64,000 bases of DNA. Origin: Pseudomonas sp. GTDB lineage: Bacteria; Pseudomonadota; Gammaproteobacteria; Pseudomonadales; Pseudomonadaceae. Location of the stretch: NCBI RefSeq assembly GCF_030698175.1, contig NZ_JAUYNT010000009.1, positions 31,489-95,488 on the forward strand, given 5' to 3'. Shown piece by piece: positions 25,716 to 34,580 of the stretch. A program made the translations under genes and the position numbers. Positions within the stretch are counted from its first letter, which is position 1. Every line of letters begins with the position of its first letter. The notes beneath the pieces are model-generated. The model saw nothing but the letters and a program-made list of their open reading frames with translations, did not search any database and had not been told where the DNA came from.

Positions 25716-26654
25716 CTAACTTTGAGCGGCGCTCGATTCCAGTGCAACGCTGGGCTTGAGCACCAGATACACCGCCAACACTATCAGCGCACCGCCATAC
25801 AGGTAGGCCCAGGACAGCGGCTCATCCAGCAGCCACACGCCCCAAAGCACGCCGAAAGGTGGAATCAAAAAAGTTACCGCCATGGATTTCAGCGGGCCAA
25901 TGGCGCTCAGTAACTGGAAATACAGCACATAGGCAAACGCCGTGCAGACCAGGCCCAAACCCAGTAGCGCTAACCAGACGTTCAGTCCGCCCCAGCTGGC
26001 CGGTGGTTGGCTGGCGACCGAGTAGGCAAACAACGGCAATAGCAGCAAGGTGGCGCCGAGCATGCTGCCAAAGGTGGCCAGGCGGCTGTCCAAACCGCCT
26101 TGCTGATCCAGCCAGCGGCGTGCCAGAAAGCCGGCAAAGCCATAGCAAGCGGTCGCCAGCAGGCAGGCCAGGGCGCCCCAGAGCAGCTCCAGGCTAAAGG
26201 CCAGCGGCCCGGTGCGGGTCAGCAGCGCTACGCCAAACAAACCGAGAAACACTCCGAGGCCTTTGTTGAAGGTCATTACTTCGGCAAAAAACAGCGTGCC
26301 GATCAAGGCGCCCATCAGCGGCGTAGTGGCGTTGAATATCGCCGAGTAACCGGCTGGCAGCACCAGTGCGGCGAGGCAATAAAGAATCGATGGCAGGCCA
26401 GAGTTGATCAGCCCGAGCAGCAGGCAGTATTTGAACTTACCGCGAAAATCGAGTTTGACCCGCAGCAGCATCAGCAGCGCAAACAAACCAAGGCCGGCCA
26501 ATACCACCCGAAAGAAAGCACTGGGTACCGCGCCCAGCACTGGCGCGACCATGCGCATAAACAAAAAGCTGGCGCCCCAGATGGCCGCGAGGCTGATCAT
26601 GCGCAGGGAGTTGATGGCGTTCACGGAGGCAGGCTCGCAGGAGGAGGGCCGCAT
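25716..26654 (-). CDS. EamA-family (DMT) transporter
   Basis: About 312 residues with ten predicted membrane helices and two EamA halves (LAAIWGASFLFMRMVAPVLG, and later LGLGLVCTAFAYVLYFQLL and LIPPFGVLWGVWLLDE). Members export metabolites such as amino acids; the substrate is unknown. The start is uncertain: ATG 26654 is listed, but GTG 26624 gives NAINSLRMISLAAIWG, closer to family starts, and no candidate has a good ribosome site. It converges on the cysK-sel1 pair. Confidence 0.85.
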   Translation of the reverse strand: MRPSSCEPASVNAINSLRMISLAAIWGASFLFMRMVAPVLGAVPSAFFRVVLAGLGLFALLMLLRVKLDFRGKFKYCLLLGLINSGLPSILYCLAALVLPAGYSAIFNATTPLMGALIGTLFFAEVMTFNKGLGVFLGLFGVALLTRTGPLAFSLELLWGALACLLATACYGFAGFLARRWLDQQGGLDSRLATFGSMLGATLLLLPLFAYSVASQPPASWGGLNVWLALLGLGLVCTAFAYVLYFQLLSAIGPLKSMAVTFLIPPFGVLWGVWLLDEPLSWAYLYGGALIVLAVYLVLKPSVALESSAAQS

Positions 26655-26744
26655 ATTGTTGGTGGCTGGCGGGGTTAAGGCAATCGGCAATCAATCGTGA
26701 AGGTGACACTGGTCGCCGAGTGTTAAACAGCGGCCAGTTTTTTT

Positions 26745-26804
26745 GGCTATGTACCCGTTAGCTGTTGCAGGCCGATTTTGTAGGGTGGGCTGAAGCCCAC
26801 CCTA
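26745..26804. repeat. one-sided copy of the nested repeat with its own hairpin
   Basis: GGCTATGTACCCGTTAGCTG at 26745 matches the outer arm of the elements at 15020 and 51314, and TAGGGTGGGC (26781-26790) pairs with GCCCACCCTA (26795-26804) around TGAA. The 35-base distance from outer arm to inner GTAGGGTGGG equals that in the 15020 element. No right outer arm is present. Confidence 0.65.
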
Positions 26805-26833
26805 GGTTTTGCCCAGCCCTGTGCTGCGCAGGG

Positions 26834-26869
26834 TCGGCCAGACCGGGAGCGGGCTCCCGGTCTGGCCGA
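26834..26869. terminator. 16-base-stem perfect hairpin after the carboxypeptidase gene
   Basis: TCGGCCAGACCGGGAG (26834-26849) pairs perfectly with 26854-26869 around CGGG. It starts 4 bases past the stop of the minus-strand carboxypeptidase gene. There is no T-run, so it may protect the 3' end or terminate weakly. Confidence 0.5.
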
Positions 26870-26873
26870 TGGC

Positions 26874-29063
26874 TTACGGAATTACGACGCTGTAATCCTC
26901 CACTTCGCCGTAGTTGTAGCTGCCACAGGCGCTAGGCGCGCTGTTGTAGCGCATGGCCACGCGCATGCGGGTCGTGCCACTGGCGGCGCTGGCGGGGATG
27001 ACCAGGGTGCCGCTTGCGGGGGTGGTTTTGGCGGCGGAGCTGAACACCTGCTCGCCAGCGTCGCTGAAGTCGCCGTCCCGGTTCAGGTCGATCCAGACCT
27101 TCCACGCCTCCTTGTAGCTGGTGCTGGAGAACTGTGGGGTGAGCGTCAGGCTGTTGTTACCCCGCAGCAGGTTGGCTGTCTGGCCGGTGAAGTTGCTGTA
27201 GGTGCTGGCGCCGGAGGTATTGCTAAAACCACCGACCTGCACCTTGCCAATCCATTCGGCACTGGCGCTGCCACTGGCGGCGGTGCAGTACTGCAGCGGC
27301 GGGGTGCCACCGTCCTCGTCTATCACCAGGAAACTGGCACTGACCGCACCCCAGGCGCCCGAACTATCACGGCCACGGGTGTAGACCATGTGCTTGCCTT
27401 CGCTCAGCCCTGCAGTATTGAGGCTGCCGGTAAAGCCTTCGGTGCTGCCGTTGAAGCTGCCATCGGTGGCCAGCAAGGCGCTTGGCGCCGCCCCGGACTC
27501 CCAGGGCGCCTGGTCGAGGTAGTACTCCACCGCGCTGATCGCCTGGGTGCTCTCGCTGCCGTTGCTGTTGTTGAAGCGCACATCGCTCAGCGTGCCGCTG
27601 AGGGTCACCGCAGCCCCGGCAGGCACGCCAGTGGTGGCCGCGCTGCCGCTGAGACTGATAGCGGTGATATCCGGGCCCGCCGGGGTGGTGTACGGCGTAC
27701 GCACCACCTTGGCGGCATAGATCAGCGCTGGCAGGTTATTCGGCTTGATGGTGTTGTTGTAGGTCGTGCAGCTCTGGAAGAACTGGGTGCCCAGCTCGAA
27801 GGTGTAGGCCGGTACGCCCAGCTCGCCATAGCTGATGCCATCGCTGGTGCCATCGGTGGGGTAGAGGCCGATGGATTGCTGCGGTGTGTAGTTGTTGAAG
27901 AAGGCGAACTTGCGCCCCAGGGTCTGCAGGGCGCTGGCGTTCGGCGCCAGGTTGCTGGTATCGCCCCAGGGCCAGAGCACCAATTCGCTATAGCTATGGA
28001 TATCCAGGTGGATGCCGCTGGTATCGCTGGGGGCCGCGTCGTTCGGGGTCGGGCCGCGACGGTCCGGCCAGAGGCTGCGCACATAGTTCTCCAAGGCCTG
28101 GATCTCCGGTTCGGAGCCGGCACTCGGGCCGCGATAGGTATCGTTGCACTGGCTGTCGCTGGAGCCCTGGCCGTTGGTGCTGTTCCAACCGAACGTGAAG
28201 TTGCGGTTGAGGTCGGCGCCGCGGCTGTTGCTGGTGGCGCCGCAGTAGCTCTGGTTGGCGTTCTTGCGCCATGACAGTCCGGCTTCGGCCTTCTTGCGCC
28301 CGTCCGGATTGGCCATCAACAGAATATGCACTTCGTGGTTATCGAGGATCCAGGTGGCATCGGCGTTTTCGCCATAGCCATTGATCAGCCAGCGGGCAAA
28401 GTCCAGGGTCAGCGCCGCGGTGGTGTATTCGCGGGCATGGATGGCGCTGTTGATAAACAGCTTGGGCTTGTTGCCGGTCTTGGCCGTGTTGGTCAGCTTG
28501 AGCACGCGCATGTCGTAGCCGCCCAGGCTGCTGCTCTTCTCCCAGGAGTTGCCGACATCCAGCCACTGCGCCAGGTTCGGTTTGCTGCTGGCCATCCCAG
28601 CCGCCTCCGCGAAGGTTTCTTCCACCGTGGCATAGCAGCTGTAGCCGGGAATTCCGCTGGCCGCTGCGGCGCTGCTAGTGCTGTCGCTGGAGGCCATGCT
28701 TTTCATCTGCAGGCGGTTCTGCATAGTGCTCAGGACTTGGTTGCGCTTCTCGATAAACTCCGTTGCCGGGGCGAAGGTGAAGCCGAACGGCTGCAGCTTC
28801 TGCATTTCCTCATCGTTCAGCTCCATGACCAGATAGCCGTCCTCGTAGTGCGACTCGAGCATCTGGGCGTGGAAGCTGATGGCGGCCTTGCGGGCGATCT
28901 CCTTGTTGGGGAAGAACGCCTTGTAGATCTGGTTGTCGGCTTTTTCCTGCTCCATCAGCAGAAAGTCATCCTGCGGCGCGTTAGGGGCGGCAAACGCCAA
29001 GTTGGCATTTACACCGGCCACCAAAAGAGCGAGCGCAGACAAGGTGTGTAGAGCTATTTTCAT
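26874..29063 (-). CDS. secreted M14 zinc carboxypeptidase with C-terminal GEVED domain
   Basis: A 729-residue exported peptidase. A signal peptide ends near residue 25 (NLAFA-AP), and a propeptide-like region runs to about residue 135. The M14 catalytic domain has the zinc ligands His209 and Glu212 in SAIHARE, a later His in GIHLDIHSYSEL, and a catalytic Glu in TFELGTQFF; the NPDGR and ADLNRNFTFGWN substrate motifs are intact. After about residue 465 come an Ig-like region and a C-terminal GEVED domain (WKVWIDLNRDGDFSDAGEQVF, YNYGEVEDYSVVI). It probably removes C-terminal residues from proteins outside the cell. AAGGAA lies before ATG 29063. Confidence 0.9.
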   Translation of the reverse strand: MKIALHTLSALALLVAGVNANLAFAAPNAPQDDFLLMEQEKADNQIYKAFFPNKEIARKAAISFHAQMLESHYEDGYLVMELNDEEMQKLQPFGFTFAPATEFIEKRNQVLSTMQNRLQMKSMASSDSTSSAAAASGIPGYSCYATVEETFAEAAGMASSKPNLAQWLDVGNSWEKSSSLGGYDMRVLKLTNTAKTGNKPKLFINSAIHAREYTTAALTLDFARWLINGYGENADATWILDNHEVHILLMANPDGRKKAEAGLSWRKNANQSYCGATSNSRGADLNRNFTFGWNSTNGQGSSDSQCNDTYRGPSAGSEPEIQALENYVRSLWPDRRGPTPNDAAPSDTSGIHLDIHSYSELVLWPWGDTSNLAPNASALQTLGRKFAFFNNYTPQQSIGLYPTDGTSDGISYGELGVPAYTFELGTQFFQSCTTYNNTIKPNNLPALIYAAKVVRTPYTTPAGPDITAISLSGSAATTGVPAGAAVTLSGTLSDVRFNNSNGSESTQAISAVEYYLDQAPWESGAAPSALLATDGSFNGSTEGFTGSLNTAGLSEGKHMVYTRGRDSSGAWGAVSASFLVIDEDGGTPPLQYCTAASGSASAEWIGKVQVGGFSNTSGASTYSNFTGQTANLLRGNNSLTLTPQFSSTSYKEAWKVWIDLNRDGDFSDAGEQVFSSAAKTTPASGTLVIPASAASGTTRMRVAMRYNSAPSACGSYNYGEVEDYSVVIP

Positions 29064-29547
29064 TATTCATTTCCTTCGAATAAAATTGTTCCACGAAGAG
29101 GGATGGCTTCGCGATCTGGGACGAGTTCTTGTGGAACTCAGGATGTGGCTAGGGAGCGCATTCCACTGCCAGCGGGCGGCACGACCGATACTTCCTGGGT
29201 CGATCGGAGCCATATGTTGGGACTGTTGTGCTAGCAGGGAACTGTTGCAAAGTAGAAGTGGATTAAATTGCTGTCAATTTCCGTAAAAGGCCGAGGTTTC
29301 AGTGATTTTTATGGAATTTCATGCTGTATCTCAGTCAATCACGCAGGATTGTGAGACGGTGCGGGCATAACCGCATGTCGGCTAGATTTACCGCTGGTTA
29401 GGCAAATCAAGCGCTTAGCGCGATTAACGCCAGGGCGTGGCTGTGTTACTTCGAATGGATCAAATTAATGACTGCCCCTGCAGGCACTAAGCTGTGCATC
29501 CAGTTGCTGCGCTGCACGTGTTGAGTCGATCACGGAGGTATACGGAT
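29064..29547. other. 484-base gap between the diverging carboxypeptidase and lipoprotein genes
   Basis: This stretch is richer in A and T than its surroundings and must hold the promoters of two diverging genes. I could not fix a promoter with confidence and found no repeat, RNA gene or convincing small gene. Confidence 0.4.
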
Positions 29548-30030
29548 ATGTCGCATTCACACAAGGTATGGGTGAAAAATATGACCCGCAGCCTCGCCGC
29601 CTGCAGCTTGGCCGCGGCCCTCAGCGCCTGCGTTATGGCCGAGCCGGCAACGCTGTCGAGCGAAGCCCAGCAGCTGGCGCAGCAATGGCATGAGCTACGC
29701 GGCAAACCCGGGCATTTTTCTGGGGGGCAGTGGAACGAGCAGGTCGACAAATGGCAGGGCCCCAAGCACCAACTGATGCAGCAGTTGTTCGACCTGGCCT
29801 GGAACGAGCGCTATACCCCGAGCCAACTGCGCAGCCTGCTCGGCGCGCCGGATAAGGTGTGGACGCCAACGGAGGCTGAATACGCCGACTGGCTACGCAT
29901 GACCGAATGGCGCGGCCAGCCCGAGGGCGAGTTCTGGGCCTACGCCTGGCGCGGCCAGCACGACCAGCTGCTGTTCGCGGTGGAGGGCAACCAGCTGAAG
30001 GCGGCGGGCTGGCTGTTGATGCGTGAGTAG
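29548..30030 (+). CDS. putative lipoprotein with SmpA/OmlA-like C-terminal part
   Basis: About 160 residues. The N-terminus has a hydrophobic stretch ending in a lipobox, LAAALSAC, so Cys would be lipidated. The mature part has LRSLLGAPDKVWTPTEAEYADWL and a WAYAWRGQHDQLLFAVEGNQL ending, which recalls the small beta-rich SmpA/OmlA (BamE-like) fold; this is a weak resemblance. ATG 29548 has GGAGG upstream; ATG 29581 would leave a more typical short signal. The gene stands alone. Confidence 0.65.
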   Translation: MSHSHKVWVKNMTRSLAACSLAAALSACVMAEPATLSSEAQQLAQQWHELRGKPGHFSGGQWNEQVDKWQGPKHQLMQQLFDLAWNERYTPSQLRSLLGAPDKVWTPTEAEYADWLRMTEWRGQPEGEFWAYAWRGQHDQLLFAVEGNQLKAAGWLLMRE

Positions 30031-30079
30031 GGGGTATTGAGTCGGTGTGACAAATAATTCTTCCCCTTTGTTGTAGTTC

Positions 30080-30232
30080 TTAGTTTGTATTGATTGCCTG
30101 GAGCAACTCTGCTTCGCCTATACGTTTCATTGTGTGGGGCTCGCTGGCTGTTTCCAGATCTAAGCCAAGTGGAGTGATTCCGTCTACGTCATAGACGAAA
30201 TAGACATTCCCGGCTCCTAGCTCCCAGGTCAT
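30080..30232 (-). CDS. possible 50-residue protein or gene remnant
   Basis: An open frame from ATG 30232 to TAA reads YFVYDVDGITPLGLDLETA and ends LLQAINTN. The composition is protein-like rather than random, and codon use is ordinary, but there is no clear ribosome site and a TAG lies in frame just upstream. It adjoins the broken RTX fragment, so it may be another remnant. I do not recognise it. Confidence 0.25.
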   Translation of the reverse strand: MTWELGAGNVYFVYDVDGITPLGLDLETASEPHTMKRIGEAELLQAINTN

Positions 30233-30268
30233 AGGTCTTCTTACCCGCTAGCGCCAGGGTATGGGGAG

Positions 30269-30625
30269 TTGCCGACATCGGCTCGTCAATTCAGCAATAA
30301 CGTTTTGACCGGAAATGCTGCGGATAACTGGCTGGCTGGCTGGCGCAACGGGCAACGACACATTAAAGGGGGGGGCGACAGCTACCTGTTCGGGCGTGGT
30401 GACGGTATCGACAAAGTCGTGGAGAACGATGCAACTGTTGGCAATAACGACCTCGCCTGGTTCGGCACGGACATCAGTCAGGAACAACTGTGGTTCCGCC
30501 ATACTGGCAACAATTTAGAAGTCAGCATCATTGGTACCAGCGATAAGCTTGTCGTCCAGAGTTGGTATCTCGGCAGCCAGTATCAGGTCGAGCAGTTCAA
30601 GACTGCCGATGGCAAGATGCCATAG
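30269..30625 (+). pseudogene. remnant of an RTX/haemolysin-type calcium-binding protein, frameshifted
   Basis: The region encodes a piece of an RTX protein: NVLTGNAADNWLAG, then in another frame GATGNDTLKGG, then back in the first frame DSYLFGRGDGIDKVVENDAT and a C-terminal block (LWFRHTGNNLEVSIIGTSDK, WYLGSQYQVEQFKTADGK) typical of the haemolysin-type calcium-binding related domain. The frame changes fall at a GGCT tandem repeat (about 30330-30345) and at a run of eight G (30368-30375). There is no start codon with a ribosome site and no upstream body, so it is a leftover C-terminal fragment. Confidence 0.75.
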
Positions 30626-30753
30626 CGTGATTGCTGCCAACTGGCAATAAACCAGGCGGATAACAGGAGGCCCATCAACTGCTGGGCCCCCTGCATTTAC
30701 AAGAGGTTCGGACATCAACTTGGGTGTGAGTCGGACGAGTTGCTTGGCGCCGA

Positions 30754-31533
30754 TTAGAACGTCTTGCTGGCGCTGGCCACCAGGGTGGCGCTGCAGACGT
30801 CGTCGTAACCCATAAAGTTCATGCACTCGGCTTTCGACAGGTCGGTGTCGATATAGCTCAGGCCCCAGGTCACGCCGAGCAAATCGCGGCTCAATTTGAC
30901 TGACCAGTCGCGGTAATCCGCGCGGCTGCTGCTGAAGTCGCTGTTCCAGAACACCTCGTCCTTGTAGTCGACATATTCATAGCGGGCTTCGAAGCCGATC
31001 TCGGCCGGTAGTACGGTGCGGTAGCCGATAAAGGCCGAGGTCAGGTCTTCGTTCTGTTCGCCGTCCTGCCAATTGCCGTTTTCATCTTCATAGTCCGGGC
31101 CTTTGGTATTGCTGGCGTATTTGGCCCCCAGCAGCACGCCGTAGGCGTCCAACGTGGTCTGCACGTCGCTCTGGTTATATTGGCTGGCGCCGGAGAAATC
31201 ATATTGGGTGACGAAGGTGTCGAGGCTGATGTCGTCGGTAATCTGCCAATAGTAACCGGCGTAATACTCAAGCTCATTACGGGCTTCGTCGCCATGGCCA
31301 AAGTCGACATTGGAGGCCCAGACGCCGGCATACACACCGCTGACATGGCTGAGGTTAATGGCCAATTGTGCGGCCGGGTCGCCGAGGGTCTGCGAGATGC
31401 CGCTGGCGCGGTAGTCGCTGACAATCGCGGGGGTGATGGCAAGGCTAAATTGCTCGTTCAGTTCCAGCGCTTGGGCGCTGCTGAGCGGTGCTAGGGCCAG
31501 GCCTGCGAAGGCGAGGAGGGAAAGCGTTTTCAT
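30754..31533 (-). CDS. TorF-family putative porin
   Basis: A 259-residue outer-membrane beta-barrel protein. A signal peptide (cleavage after SAQA, about residue 22) precedes the TorF start LNEQFSLAITPAIVSDYRASGISQT, and alternating amphipathic strands with aromatic ends continue to the C-terminal Phe (SKTF), a normal barrel terminus. The transported molecule is unknown. AAGGAA precedes ATG 31533. It lies downstream of the exported amidohydrolase gene on the same strand, 123 bases away, and could supply that enzyme with substrate; this link is inferred. Confidence 0.88.
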   Translation of the reverse strand: MKTLSLLAFAGLALAPLSSAQALELNEQFSLAITPAIVSDYRASGISQTLGDPAAQLAINLSHVSGVYAGVWASNVDFGHGDEARNELEYYAGYYWQITDDISLDTFVTQYDFSGASQYNQSDVQTTLDAYGVLLGAKYASNTKGPDYEDENGNWQDGEQNEDLTSAFIGYRTVLPAEIGFEARYEYVDYKDEVFWNSDFSSSRADYRDWSVKLSRDLLGVTWGLSYIDTDLSKAECMNFMGYDDVCSATLVASASKTF

Positions 31534-31656
31534 TCGGTGTTCCTTATTTTTATGCGGTGTGGGTTATTGCGAGCAAGGCTCCACCCGGCCCCACGCTGCG
31601 CGGGGAGCAAAACCTTTGAGGTGGAGCGGGTGGAGATGTGTGCCGGCGCCGTGGCT

Positions 31657-33423
31657 TTACTGGGCCACTGCGACTTCAGCGGGGTTTGGCGCGGTGTAAA
31701 CCGACTCACCGGCGAAGAAGGTTTGCAGCACTTGGGTGTCGAACAATTCGGCATCGCTGACCTTGAAGACATCGCGGTCCAGCACGATCAGGTCGGCCTG
31801 TTTGCCGGGCGCTAAGGAGCCGATCTGGTCATCCAGGCGCAGGGCTTTGGCGGCGTTGATGGTGTAGGCGTAGAGCATGCTTTCGCGGTCGATGCTTTCC
31901 TTGGCATTCAACACGCCCATCGGGCCTTTACGGGTGCTCGCCTGGGCGATGGCGTTCCACGGGTTAGGGCTGGATACCGGCCAGTCGCTGGCGCCGGCAA
32001 TGATCGCGCCGGCTTTATGCAGCGATTGCGCCGGGTACTGGTGGCTGTAGGTCATAGCGCTGACATAAGGCTTGACCAGGTCTTCGGTGTAGGTCTCGGC
32101 GGTGGCCCAGAGCAGCTGCATGGAGGCAATCACCCCGAGTTGCTGGAAGCGCGGGAACTCTTTGGGATTGACCAGTTGCAGATGGCTGATGCTGTGCGGC
32201 ACCGGGGTCGGGCGGAGTTTGCGGGCATATTCGAAGCCATTCAGCGCCTCACGTACCGCCCGGTCGCCGACCGCATGCATGTGCATGATCCAGCCGCGCT
32301 GTTCGGCTGCCACCACCAGCTTGCCAAAGTTGGCCGGGTCGATCAGCAGTTCACCGCGCTTGAGACTGTTCTTGAACGGGTCGATCACCGCTGCGGTTTG
32401 CCCTGGAAACTCCATGACACCGTCGGCAAAGATCTTGATGCCAGGGAAGCTCAGGTTCGGCACACCAGCGAATTTCTTCATCACCTTGGCCAGCACTTCC
32501 AGATCGGCCGGTTGGCTTTTCGGGTGGGTGATCAGCAGAGCTGCGACGTGAGCGCTGAGTTCGCCGTCTTCGGCGAGTTTGCGATAGAGCGGCAGCACGC
32601 CGACATCGTTTTCGCTTGGGCGCAGCTCAAACAGCGAGTCGCCGTTGCCGGCGTTGGCGGCGGCATCCATCCAGGCGGTGACGCCGACTTGATTGTTGAC
32701 CCGCACGGCTTCACGGGCGGCGTTCAGCATCAGTTCTTCGCTGGGTTCTGGTAGCTGGCTGCGCACCCGGTCCCAGCCATTTTCGGCCAGGTAACCATTG
32801 GGCGTGAAGTCGGCGCCATGGCCGATATAGCCGCGCTCTTTCTCGGACAGGCTCTTGACCAGTGCAGCGTCAATCTTTACCCGTTTGAGCATGGCATTGT
32901 TGGCCCAGCCGGTGTGGCCGTCGATGCCGTTGAGCACCACCGGCTGGTCGGCCCAGCGGCCCTGATTGAAGATCTTGCCGAGTCCTGCACTTTGCTCCCA
33001 ATAGGCCGAGCTGGCCCCGGCAATGATGATTACGTCAGCGTGGCGCGCCTGGCCGGCCTGGTCCTGAGCAATGATCCACTGCTCAAGCTCGGGCAGCGGC
33101 TTTACTTCGTCATACAGGTTGGCGCCCATGCTGGCCATGGCGCCCATGATCGGGTGGCTGTGGGTGTCGATCATGCCGGGCATCAGCACCTTGCCGGCTA
33201 GGTCGATACGTTGGGTGGAGGCATCGGCCAGAGCCAAGATTTCGGCGTCGCTGCCGACTTTCAGGATCTTGCCGTTTTCCACCGCCACGGCCTTAGCCAG
33301 AGCTTGACCTTGGGTGCCGGTAAACACCTGGCCATTGGTCAGAATCAAATCGGCCGCCGCCATCGATTCCAGCGAGGCACAAGCCAGCGCTGCGCCAAGC
33401 AGGCTCGGGATAAATCGTTTCAT
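31657..33423 (-). CDS. exported YtcJ-like amidohydrolase
   Basis: A 588-residue metal-dependent hydrolase of the amidohydrolase family 3 (YtcJ type). It has a signal peptide (KRFIPSLLGAALACASLESMAAA), then the N-terminal beta-sandwich ADLILTNGQVFTG, the metal-binding LMPGMIDTHSHP, GIDGHTGWANNAML, the metal-ligand His in WIMHMHAVGDRAVREAL, and the C-terminal GSLAPGKQADLIVLDRDVF. It cleaves C-N bonds of an unknown amide in the periplasm. ATG 33423 was chosen because it starts the signal peptide. A LysR regulator gene diverges from it 103 bases away and probably controls it. Confidence 0.88.
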   Translation of the reverse strand: MKRFIPSLLGAALACASLESMAAADLILTNGQVFTGTQGQALAKAVAVENGKILKVGSDAEILALADASTQRIDLAGKVLMPGMIDTHSHPIMGAMASMGANLYDEVKPLPELEQWIIAQDQAGQARHADVIIIAGASSAYWEQSAGLGKIFNQGRWADQPVVLNGIDGHTGWANNAMLKRVKIDAALVKSLSEKERGYIGHGADFTPNGYLAENGWDRVRSQLPEPSEELMLNAAREAVRVNNQVGVTAWMDAAANAGNGDSLFELRPSENDVGVLPLYRKLAEDGELSAHVAALLITHPKSQPADLEVLAKVMKKFAGVPNLSFPGIKIFADGVMEFPGQTAAVIDPFKNSLKRGELLIDPANFGKLVVAAEQRGWIMHMHAVGDRAVREALNGFEYARKLRPTPVPHSISHLQLVNPKEFPRFQQLGVIASMQLLWATAETYTEDLVKPYVSAMTYSHQYPAQSLHKAGAIIAGASDWPVSSPNPWNAIAQASTRKGPMGVLNAKESIDRESMLYAYTINAAKALRLDDQIGSLAPGKQADLIVLDRDVFKVSDAELFDTQVLQTFFAGESVYTAPNPAEVAVAQ

Positions 33424-33526
33424 GGTTGAATCTCTTGTTTTTGTTAGTCTTGGCCTGAGAATAAGCAAGTGCGCGGGCGAGCGGAATGCCGCGCACAGGC
33501 ACAACTTTTGTTCCTGTTGGGAGTAA

Positions 33527-34444
33527 ATGGTGGACAAATTCAATGCGCTCGCCACCTTGGTCTGTGTGGTTGAGCAAAACAGCTTCAGTCGCGCCGCCGA
33601 GCAACTGGGCAAAACTCCTTCGGCAGTCGCCAAGGCCATTGCGGCCCTAGAGGCGGAGCTGGGCACCCGGCTGTTCGAGCGCACCACCCGGCGCATGCAA
33701 CTGACCGAGGCCGGCCGCCTGTATGCGCAAGCGGCGCGTGAGGCACTGGGTTGCCTGGGCAATGCCAGCGAAGAAATCGGTCAACTGCAGCAGGGCTTGC
33801 ATGGCGAATTGCGCATCGCGGCGGCGCTGGCCTACGGTCCGGCTTTTCTGGCCGAGGTCTGCGCGGCGTTTTGTCTGGCTCATCCGCAACTGCGTTTGCA
33901 GGTGGATTTAAGTGATAACGATCAGTTCATTCTGGAAAGTGGTCATGACCTGATCCTGCATGAAGGGGCCTGCAACACCCCTGGTCTGATCGTCCGCCCG
34001 GTGGGCAAAAACCACATAGTGTTGAGCGCTAGCCCAGCGTATCTGGCGCGTAATCCGCTGCCGGTGAACCCGCAGACCCTGCAGCAACATGACTGGCTGA
34101 TGTACAAGCACCCGGCGCTGGGGCGGCATTATTGGACGCTCTGGCAGCAGGGCGAGGCGCTTCGGGTCGAGCAACCGCAACCGCGCATCCTCAGCGATAA
34201 CTATGACTTCCTGCTGGCCAATGCCGTGGCCGGTGCGGGCCTGCTGATTACCCCTTGGTGGAGCGCCGCGCCCTATTTGGCCGATGGCCGGCTGGTGCGT
34301 TTAATGGCTGACTACGAATTGGACCCGGATGCCTTCGGCCCGCACATCCTTGCCGTTTACCCCAGCCACCGCCGCGCCACCCACAAAGTGCAGGTGTTTA
34401 TTCAGTTTCTTGAGGCGTTTTTGCGTGAGCGCGGCTACGCCTGA
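33527..34444 (+). CDS. LysR-family transcriptional regulator
   Basis: A 305-residue LysR protein with the N-terminal winged helix-turn-helix (FSRAAEQLGKTPSAVAKAIAALEAELGTRLF) and a C-terminal effector domain. It diverges from the exported amidohydrolase gene, the classic place for a LysR regulator of its neighbour. GGGAG precedes ATG 33527. The next gene on the same strand encodes a close paralogue, sharing the helix-turn-helix and the DAFGPxILAxYPSHRRAT ending, so the pair arose by tandem duplication. Confidence 0.92.
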   Translation: MVDKFNALATLVCVVEQNSFSRAAEQLGKTPSAVAKAIAALEAELGTRLFERTTRRMQLTEAGRLYAQAAREALGCLGNASEEIGQLQQGLHGELRIAAALAYGPAFLAEVCAAFCLAHPQLRLQVDLSDNDQFILESGHDLILHEGACNTPGLIVRPVGKNHIVLSASPAYLARNPLPVNPQTLQQHDWLMYKHPALGRHYWTLWQQGEALRVEQPQPRILSDNYDFLLANAVAGAGLLITPWWSAAPYLADGRLVRLMADYELDPDAFGPHILAVYPSHRRATHKVQVFIQFLEAFLRERGYA

Positions 34445-34580
34445 GGCGAGTTGTTGTGCCGGCCAGGAAAAACTGCAAGCTGCAGCCGTCTGGGATTTAA
34501 CCTCACGGGCGATATATCCTGTGCCTGGGCTGTACTCAGCCTGCGGCCATAACTGCTTTCGTGATGCCCAAGAGGAACAA

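Noticed and set aside
30080..30625. Toxin-antitoxin or immunity pair
   Set aside because: The minus-strand 50-residue frame has no start signal and the plus-strand part is an RTX tail with frameshifts; no toxin fold is seen.
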